From NCBI GenBank assembly GCA_025774205.1, contig JALGWK010000264.1, forward strand, positions 1 through 5,217: 5,217 nt of DNA, in the 5' to 3' direction. The translations under genes were made by a program, and so were the position numbers. Shown piece by piece: positions 1-5,217 of the stretch (position 1 is its first letter; every line of letters begins with the position of its first letter). The notes under the pieces were generated by a model. That model worked only from the letters and a program-made list of their open reading frames with translations, was not told where the DNA came from and searched no databases. This stretch comes from a bacterium. Lineage in GTDB: Bacteria > Blakebacterota > Blakebacteria > Blakebacterales > Blakebacteraceae.

Positions 1-532
1 ACTCGACGCCGACAAGGAGGGCTTCCTGCGGAGCCAGACAAGCCTGATCCAGACCATGGGGCGCGCGGCGCGCAACGCCAACGGGCTGATCATCATGTAT
101 GCTGACCGGGTGACTGGATCGATGGAGCGGGCGATCGGAGAGGTCGACCGCCGCCGGGAGATCCAGCAGGCCTGGAACGAGGAACACGGGATCGTGCCTG
201 AGACCATCACCAAGACACGGGCAGAGGTCATGGCGAGCACTTCTCTGGCAGACGTTCTCGATCCGCAGAGACTGGCCGGACCGGAGGAACTGGAACCGGA
301 AACGCTCCTGGCGCCCTTCGCGGGGCTCTCCGGTGAGGGGTGGGAGGTGGCAGTGGAACATCAGATGCTCGTCTACGCGGTGGATCTCGCCTTCGAGAAA
401 GCGACCGTTCTGCGGGATGAGCTGACGAAGTACCGCGCCGACGCCAGGCGGAATGAACAGGGTGAGAGCGGGGCCGGTGCCAGCGATAACCAGGTAGCCG
501 GTACCAGCGATAACCTGGGAGATGAAGGATGA
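1..532 (+). CDS. uvrB: Excinuclease ABC subunit UvrB, C-terminal part (5' end outside window)
   Basis: UvrB is the DNA-damage-verifying helicase-like subunit of the cytoplasmic UvrABC nucleotide excision repair complex; it receives lesions from UvrA and recruits UvrC. The reading frame is open from base 2, and the first visible residues, [20 protein letters not shown] followed by RAARN, are the highly conserved UvrB segment ending in helicase motif VI, with its arginine finger region. The following [20 protein letters not shown] and [10 protein letters not shown] are also typical UvrB. A UvrC-binding UVR domain follows at about bases 341-451 ([20 protein letters not shown] then RDEL). About 177 codons are visible, roughly the last quarter of the protein. 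After the UVR domain comes a short, low-complexity, non-conserved tail containing an internal duplication. The TGA stop overlaps the nadC start (ATGA), implying translational coupling. Family assignment is secure; the upstream ATG at 56 is internal, not a start. Confidence 0.97.
   Translation, partial: LDADKEGFLRSQTSLIQTMGRAARNANGLIIMYADRVTGSMERAIGEVDRRREIQQAWNEEHGIVPETITKTRAEVMASTSLADVLDPQRLAGPEELEPETLLAPFAGLSGEGWEVAVEHQMLVYAVDLAFEKATVLRDELTKYRADARRNEQGESGAGASDNQVAGTSDNLGDEG
473..520 (+). repeat. 24-nt tandem duplication in the 3' end of uvrB
   Basis: Two adjacent 24-nt copies (473-496 and 497-520) share the core gccggtRccagcgataacc, with 18 of the first 19 bases identical. They encode AGASDNQV and AGTSDNLG in the UvrB tail, beyond the UVR domain, so the duplication is in frame and probably tolerated. 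The second copy ends in GGGAG-forming bases (517-521), which lie 7 nt before the nadC ATG and look like its Shine-Dalgarno sequence. Confidence 0.8.
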
Positions 533-1383
533 TCGATACTGTGACTCTCGGCCGGATCGTCCAGATCGCGCTCGAGGAAGACGTGGGATCAGGTGATATC
601 ACCAGTGAACTGACCCTCGATCCCCGGTCTGAGAGCGAAGGGATCATCCTGGCGCGTGAGGCCGGGATCATGGCCGGTATGCCGGTGGTCGACCAGGTCT
701 TCTTCCAGGTCGACCCGAACGTGACTGTTGAGGCCCGCATGGGGGAGGGGGAGCCCTTCAGCGAGGGGGGGATCGTGGCCACCGTCGCAGGACCGACCCG
801 ATCGATCCTGGTCGGTGAGCGTCTGGCACTCAACTTCCTGCAGAGACTGTGCGGGATCGCGACCGAGGCGGGTCGGTATGTCGAGGCGGTCGCCGACACC
901 GGGGTGACCATCCTTGATACCCGGAAGACCACTCCCGGCCTGCGTGAACTGGAGAAGTATGCGGTCAGGATGGGGGGCGGGGCAAACCACCGGATGGGGC
1001 TCTGGGATGGCATCCTGATCAAGGAAAACCATGCCCAGGCGGCCGGCGGTATCGCCGAGGCCCTGGAGCGGGTCCACCAGGGACTCGACGGTAAGGAATC
1101 GAGATACCTCATCGTGGCCGAGGTCGGTGATGAGGCTCAGGCCCGTGAGGCGGTGGCCGCGGGCGCCGACCGTCTCCTGCTCGACAACATGGATCCCGCA
1201 TCGATGGCAAAGGTTGTGAAATGGGTCCGTGGCTCCGACCGGCCCGAGGTGGAACTCGAGGCGTCCGGCGGCATGAACCTGAAAAACGTCAGGACGGTGG
1301 CGGAGACCGGCGTCGACTTTATCAGTGTCGGTGCCCTCACCCATTCGGTGAGATCGATCGATCTCTCCCTCCTGCTGCACTGA
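529..1383 (+). CDS. nadC: Nicotinate-nucleotide pyrophosphorylase (carboxylating), quinolinate phosphoribosyltransferase
   Basis: NadC converts quinolinate and PRPP to nicotinate mononucleotide, CO2 and pyrophosphate, the step where de novo synthesis enters the NAD pathway; it is a cytoplasmic enzyme. The 284 residues match the usual family length. Visible landmarks are [10 protein letters not shown] near residues 16-25, the N-terminal domain, [11 protein letters not shown] (96-106), then the barrel motifs [20 protein letters not shown] (131-150) and GANHRMGL (151-158) that bind phosphate and substrate, KENH (165-168), AEVGD around E199, LLLDNM around D219, EASGG (244-248) and the phosphate-binding SVGALTHS (266-273). 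No key motif is missing. The start is the ATG overlapping the uvrB stop by four bases, with GGGAG at 517-521, 7 nt upstream. birA follows after 3 nt, so it is probably co-transcribed with its neighbours. nadA and nadB are not in the window. Confidence 0.97.
   Translation: MIDTVTLGRIVQIALEEDVGSGDITSELTLDPRSESEGIILAREAGIMAGMPVVDQVFFQVDPNVTVEARMGEGEPFSEGGIVATVAGPTRSILVGERLALNFLQRLCGIATEAGRYVEAVADTGVTILDTRKTTPGLRELEKYAVRMGGGANHRMGLWDGILIKENHAQAAGGIAEALERVHQGLDGKESRYLIVAEVGDEAQAREAVAAGADRLLLDNMDPASMAKVVKWVRGSDRPEVELEASGGMNLKNVRTVAETGVDFISVGALTHSVRSIDLSLLLH
1350..1365. repeat. Perfect 16-bp palindrome near the 3' end of nadC
   Basis: The bases GAGATCGATCGATCTC are their own reverse complement and contain three consecutive GATC tetramers. 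They lie within nadC and encode the RSIDL stretch near its C-terminus. Nothing shows that it is a protein-binding site; it may reflect the general richness of this DNA in GATC. Confidence 0.7.
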
Positions 1384-1386
1384 ACG

Positions 1387-2400
1387 ATGATGGGAACCGA
1401 CCGGGATAACCCGCCGACACGACTGATGGACCGGGACGCCGACCGGGATGCCTGGACGGCAGCTTTCCTGGCAATGCTCGAGCGGTCGCGAAAGACGACC
1501 GGAGGGATGGCCGAAGGCACAGCCGGAAGGGTAGATGGAGAGGCGGCGCCGGCAGGGTTGGAGATCAACTCCGGAAAGGCGGCGCCGGCAGGATTATCCT
1601 TGCCCGGTTCAACGTTCCACTATCTGCGGAGCACGCCGTCGACGAATGTGACCCTGCGCGGGATCGCGGAGCAGGGCGGTTCCCCCGGGACGATCGTCCT
1701 GGCAGATGAACAGACTGCCGGGCGGGGACGGCATGGCCGCTCGTGGTTCTCTCCCCCTGGCGGGGGGAGATACTGCTCCCTCCTGCTCGAGCCGGGGATC
1801 GCCCCGGATCGGGTGGGATGGATCACCCTGGCCGCGGCGTTGGCACTGGTAAGGTCCGCACGGTTGCTAGGGGCGACCCTCACGATCAAGTGGCCCAACG
1901 ACCTGGAGTGCGACGGTCGTAAAGTCGCCGGGGTGCTGGCCGAGATGGCCTCGCGAAAGGATGTCATCGGCGGCATCATCCTGGGAACCGGGGTGAATGT
2001 CGACTGGTCGGGATGCGAGGTACCGACCGAAGTCCGGGAACGGGGCGGTACCCTGAGTGAATGTGCCGGCAGAGAGGTGGACGGCGACCGCTTCATGGCC
2101 GATTATCTGTGGGAGATTCGGCATCTCGTCGGTGAGATCGGCAGGATCGGCGAGGTCGGCAAAATTGGCGAGACCGGAGCGGCAACCGGGGAGGGGAACG
2201 GGACCCGCGAACGGGAGGACCGACCACCCGGATTCGCCAGCGAGGTCATGGCCCACATGGCCTATCTTGGTGAGACGGTATCAGTCCGCACTGCCGGGGG
2301 AGAGATCTCCGGAATCTGCACCGGGCTGACCGGGGAGGGCTTCCTGGAACTGGATGGAGGCCGCAGGATCGTAACGGGAGAACTGATCACCTCTACCTGA
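1387..2400 (+). CDS. birA: Biotin--[acetyl-CoA-carboxylase] ligase, no HTH domain, with extra segments
   Basis: This enzyme activates biotin with ATP to biotinyl-5'-AMP and transfers it to the lysine of biotin carboxyl carrier proteins. The catalytic domain begins around residue 76 (FHYLRSTPSTNVTLR) and shows ADEQTAGRGRHGRSW (106-120; GRGRHGR is the adenylate-binding loop), KWPNDL (168-173), KVAGVLAEM (179-187) and GTGVNV (200-205). A C-terminal SH3-like domain covers about residues 293-335 (GETVSVRTAGGEISG onward). The first 75 residues do not look like the winged-helix domain of E. coli BirA, so a repressor role is not supported. They are unrecognised and contain AAPAGL twice. A 35-residue Gly-rich, charged insertion (about 249-283) separates the catalytic and C-terminal domains. 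The start is uncertain: ATG 1387 lacks a clear Shine-Dalgarno sequence, and in-frame ATGs at 1390, 1426, 1474 and 1507 would shorten the extension. birA lies 3 nt after nadC and 13 nt before coaX. Confidence 0.92.
   Translation: MMGTDRDNPPTRLMDRDADRDAWTAAFLAMLERSRKTTGGMAEGTAGRVDGEAAPAGLEINSGKAAPAGLSLPGSTFHYLRSTPSTNVTLRGIAEQGGSPGTIVLADEQTAGRGRHGRSWFSPPGGGRYCSLLLEPGIAPDRVGWITLAAALALVRSARLLGATLTIKWPNDLECDGRKVAGVLAEMASRKDVIGGIILGTGVNVDWSGCEVPTEVRERGGTLSECAGREVDGDRFMADYLWEIRHLVGEIGRIGEVGKIGETGAATGEGNGTREREDRPPGFASEVMAHMAYLGETVSVRTAGGEISGICTGLTGEGFLELDGGRRIVTGELITST
1541..1592 (+). repeat. Direct repeat (16 nt, period 36 nt) in the birA N-terminal extension
   Basis: The 16-mer aggcggcgccggcagg occurs at 1541-1556 and again at 1577-1592, exactly 36 nt (12 codons) apart. 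Both copies are read in the same frame, giving AAPAGL at residues 53-58 and 65-70. The repeat lies in the part of BirA that precedes the catalytic domain and looks like disordered linker. The core CGGCGCCG is itself palindromic. Confidence 0.8.
2131..2178 (+). repeat. Degenerate 9-nt tandem repeat inside birA (Gly-X-Ile/Val units)
   Basis: Five consecutive 9-nt units of the form GGN-RRR-RTY-like codons, with a decayed sixth, encode GEI, GRI, GEV, GKI, GET and the start of GAA at residues 249-264. Every third residue is glycine. The array lies between the catalytic and C-terminal domains of the ligase. It looks like a replication-slippage expansion in a linker that tolerates length change; the unit count may vary among relatives. 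Confidence 0.7.
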
Positions 2401-2413
2401 TCGGGAGAACCTG

Positions 2414-3184
2414 ATGTTGATCGCAGTCGATATCGGCAACACACATACCGTCCTGGCGCTCTTCGCGGGTGAGGAATTGAAGGCGCACTGGCGTACCGCG
2501 ACCGCCACTGATGTGACCGGGGATGAACTGTGGATGGTGTTCCGGCCCTTCCTGGAAGACGCCGGGATAACCCTTGATGAAATCGACGCGATGGTGGTGG
2601 CCTCGGTCGTTCCCTCGCTGACTGAAGTGGTGCACGAGGTGTGTGTCAGGCGGTTCGGATTCAAACCGCTCATCGTCACCTGCGATCTCGACCTGGGGAT
2701 CGGTATCGCTGTTGAACCGCCGGAGGCGGCGGGCGCTGACCGGCTGGCGAACGCGGTCGCGGTCGGCCACCGGTATACCCTCCCGGCGATCGTCGTGGAC
2801 ATGGGCACCGCGACGACCTTCGACGTGATCGATGGAGGGGGCACCTACCTGGGCGGTGTCATCGCGCCGGGAGTGCTGACCGGCTCCGAGGAACTCTTCA
2901 AGCGCGCTGCCCGGCTCGCCAGGGTGGACATCAGGCCCCCCGAGCGGGTCGTCGGTTCCACCACCCAATCGAGCCTCCGTTCCGGCATTTACCTGGGCAC
3001 CCTCGCGATGATCGACGGCATGATCGCGAGCATTGCCGCCGAACTGGAGATCGGGCCGGCGATCATCTTCACCGGCGGGCTGGCCTCACTCTTCGAGACC
3101 GACTTCCCCGAACGGGGGACCCTCGATCCGCTCCTGACCCTGGAGGGTCTGCGCCTGATCCATGAACGGGTCGAGAGCGCCTGA
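2414..3184 (+). CDS. coaX: Type III pantothenate kinase
   Basis: CoaX phosphorylates pantothenate to 4'-phosphopantothenate, the first committed step of coenzyme A synthesis, in the cytoplasm. It belongs to the ASKHA (acetate/sugar kinase, Hsc70, actin) fold family and is unrelated to CoaA (type I) kinases. The 256-residue length is normal. Motifs seen are the N-terminal phosphate-binding DIGNTHT (6-12), GADRLAN (107-113, with D109 as the expected catalytic Asp), the second nucleotide-binding motif VDMGTATTFD (128-137), GGVIAPG (147-153), the TTQSSLRSG segment (183-191) and the third glycine motif IFTGG (218-222). All key residues are present. The ATG is preceded by GGGAG (2403-2407) at 6-nt spacing. 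It follows birA by 13 nt and ends the cofactor gene run; no clear terminator follows before the groES promoter, so read-through into groESL is possible. Confidence 0.96.
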   Translation: MLIAVDIGNTHTVLALFAGEELKAHWRTATATDVTGDELWMVFRPFLEDAGITLDEIDAMVVASVVPSLTEVVHEVCVRRFGFKPLIVTCDLDLGIGIAVEPPEAAGADRLANAVAVGHRYTLPAIVVDMGTATTFDVIDGGGTYLGGVIAPGVLTGSEELFKRAARLARVDIRPPERVVGSTTQSSLRSGIYLGTLAMIDGMIASIAAELEIGPAIIFTGGLASLFETDFPERGTLDPLLTLEGLRLIHERVESA

Positions 3185-3208
3185 TCCTGGCGTCGGCTCC
3201 AATTCCCC

Positions 3209-3236
3209 TTGCCTTCACAATGCCTTTGTCTATATT
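3209..3236 (+). promoter_or_regulatory. Predicted sigma-70-type promoter of groES-groEL
   Basis: TTGCCT (3209-3214) and TATATT (3231-3236) are separated by 16 nt; they match the -35 and -10 consensus at 4 of 6 and 5 of 6 positions. The stretch is AT-rich compared with the surrounding genes. The predicted start of transcription, about 3243, falls right at the edge of the CIRCE inverted repeat, the arrangement expected for an HrcA-repressed promoter. The start site itself is inferred. Confidence 0.75.
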
Positions 3237-3243
3237 CAATTCT

Positions 3244-3278
3244 GTTGTTAGCACTCACTTGAGGTGAGTGCTAACAAC
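3244..3278. promoter_or_regulatory. CIRCE operator (HrcA-binding inverted repeat)
   Basis: The core TTAGCACTC (3248-3256), nine bases, then GAGTGCTAA (3266-3274) is a perfect match to the CIRCE consensus, the operator of the heat-shock repressor HrcA. The symmetry extends beyond the consensus: arms 3244-3258 and 3264-3278 pair perfectly over 15 bp around a 5-nt loop. Because it begins about where transcription should start, the transcript would carry the whole hairpin at its 5' end. By established knowledge, HrcA is kept active by GroE and is titrated away during heat stress, so this predicts feedback control of the genes downstream. hrcA itself is not in the window. Confidence 0.97.
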
Positions 3279-3279
3279 T

Positions 3280-3302
3280 GCTCTCGCCAGCCAGGCGGGA
3301 GC
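3280..3302 (+). promoter_or_regulatory. Second leader hairpin directly after CIRCE
   Basis: gctctcgcc (3280-3288) pairs with ggcgggagc (3294-3302) over 9 bp, with one G-U pair and a 5-nt loop. It starts one base after the extended CIRCE repeat. No run of T follows, so a simple terminator is unlikely. A role in leader stability or regulation is only inference. Confidence 0.55.
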
Positions 3303-3330
3303 TTATTGGAGTTTGGTTCACGAAACAGAG

Positions 3331-3358
3331 GTCGCTCCGGTCCCTGACCGGTTGCGAC
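3331..3358 (+). promoter_or_regulatory. Third leader hairpin in the groES 5' untranslated region
   Basis: gtcgc (3331-3335) pairs with gcgac (3354-3358), and ccggtc (3337-3342) pairs with gaccgg (3346-3351), giving 11 bp interrupted by a small internal loop and closed by a 3-nt loop. It lies 28 nt before the Shine-Dalgarno sequence. A weaker 5-bp hairpin (3372-3376 with 3382-3386) reaches the first base of that sequence. Confidence 0.5.
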
Positions 3359-3385
3359 AGCACGAAAACACTGCTCATTCCGAGC

Positions 3386-3392
3386 AAGGAGG
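3386..3392 (+). promoter_or_regulatory. Strong Shine-Dalgarno sequence deciding the groES start
   Basis: AAGGAGG ends 7 nt before the ATG at 3400. It selects this start over an in-frame GTG at 3268, which lies within the CIRCE operator and would add 44 residues unlike any GroES. Confidence 0.93.
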
Positions 3393-3399
3393 AGAGGGT

Positions 3400-3690
3400 A
3401 TGGCTCTCAAAGTGAAACCGCTCGCTGACCGGGTGGTAGTCAAGCCTCTTGACGAGGATATCCAGGAAATCGGCGGGATCATCATTCCCGATACCGCCAA
3501 AGAGAAGCCCCAGCAGGGTGAGGTGGTCGCGGTCGGACCGGGCGCCCTGGCCGATGACGGTTCGCGTAAGCCGATGGAAGTCAATGCCGGCGACAAGATC
3601 CTCTACGGCAAGTGGACGGGCAGTGAAGTACGCATCGACGTCGATGATTTCCTGATCATGCGCGAGAGCGACATCCTCGCCATCATCTGA
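3400..3690 (+). CDS. groES: Co-chaperonin GroES (HSP10)
   Basis: GroES forms the heptameric lid of the GroEL folding chamber in the cytoplasm. The 96-residue length is standard. [16 protein letters not shown] starts the beta-barrel; the mobile loop that binds GroEL is about residues 17-33 and contains the hydrophobic GGIIIPD (25-31); EVVAVGPG (41-48), the roof-loop region around 49-60, AGDKILYGK (63-71) and [15 protein letters not shown] (82-96) complete the family pattern. No residue looks abnormal. The gene is first after the CIRCE-controlled promoter and is followed by groEL after a 47-nt spacer. The reading frame is intact, unlike that of groEL. Confidence 0.98.
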   Translation: MALKVKPLADRVVVKPLDEDIQEIGGIIIPDTAKEKPQQGEVVAVGPGALADDGSRKPMEVNAGDKILYGKWTGSEVRIDVDDFLIMRESDILAII

Positions 3691-3700
3691 GGCACAACCA

Positions 3701-5217
<1,517 letters not shown>

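Noticed and set aside
228-1112. 294-codon minus-strand open frame opposite uvrB and nadC
   Set aside because: Its Ser/Arg/Pro-rich composition without motifs is a mirror of the real genes on the + strand.
1750-1770. Inverted repeat of 8 bp (tctccccc / gggggaga) inside birA, resembling a terminator stem
   Set aside because: It encodes the conserved SPPGGGR region of the ligase and is not followed by a T-run, so it is probably a coding by-product.
3177-3193. Possible terminator hairpin at the coaX stop
   Set aside because: Only about 5 bp (gcgcc with ggcgt, one wobble pair) and no T-run follows; too weak to call.
3268-3399. GTG start that would extend GroES by 44 residues
   Set aside because: The GTG is inside the CIRCE operator, the added residues are unlike GroES, and a strong AAGGAGG precedes the ATG at 3400.

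Overview
This is a roughly 60% G+C bacterial window with every gene on the + strand and almost no space between genes until the middle. It reads as housekeeping DNA. In order it holds the 3' end of uvrB (nucleotide excision repair), nadC (NAD synthesis), a birA-type biotin-protein ligase, coaX (type III pantothenate kinase, first step of CoA synthesis), a heat-shock control region with a CIRCE operator, groES, and a groEL that runs off the right edge. The organism cannot be named from this window. A high-GC bacterium using HrcA/CIRCE control of groESL and a CoaX-type pantothenate kinase is compatible with many phyla. The GroEL N-terminus (restored as MAKIIEYDV) gives me a weak impression of an FCB-group or related uncultured lineage, but this is only an impression.

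Region 1-3184 looks like one cofactor/repair transcription unit. uvrB and nadC overlap by four bases (ATGA), nadC and birA are 3 nt apart, and birA and coaX are 13 nt apart. nadC, birA and coaX serve NAD, biotin and CoA metabolism. Three coding-sequence oddities occur here: a 24-nt duplication in the extreme C-terminal tail of UvrB, whose second copy supplies the nadC ribosome-binding site; a non-conserved N-terminal extension of BirA with a repeated AAPAGL motif; and a Gly-X-Y-like 9-nt tandem repeat inserted before the C-terminal domain of BirA.

Region 3185-3399 is the only sizeable intergenic region. It carries a sigma-70-like promoter, a perfect CIRCE operator at about +1, and a leader of about 157 nt with two further good hairpins and one weak one before a strong Shine-Dalgarno sequence for groES. 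This suggests HrcA repression of groESL, possibly with RNA-level control.

Region 3400-5217 holds an intact groES and a groEL that is damaged in two places. The expected ATG appears to lack its T, and near 5003 about 16 residues are missing together with a frame change. The sequence on both sides is otherwise highly conserved, so this is either a very recent lesion or, more likely, sequencing or assembly error. I found no mobile element, CRISPR array, RNA gene or evident new biological system. The points most worth checking are the groEL lesions, the structured groES leader, the BirA insertions and a strong excess of GATC sites.
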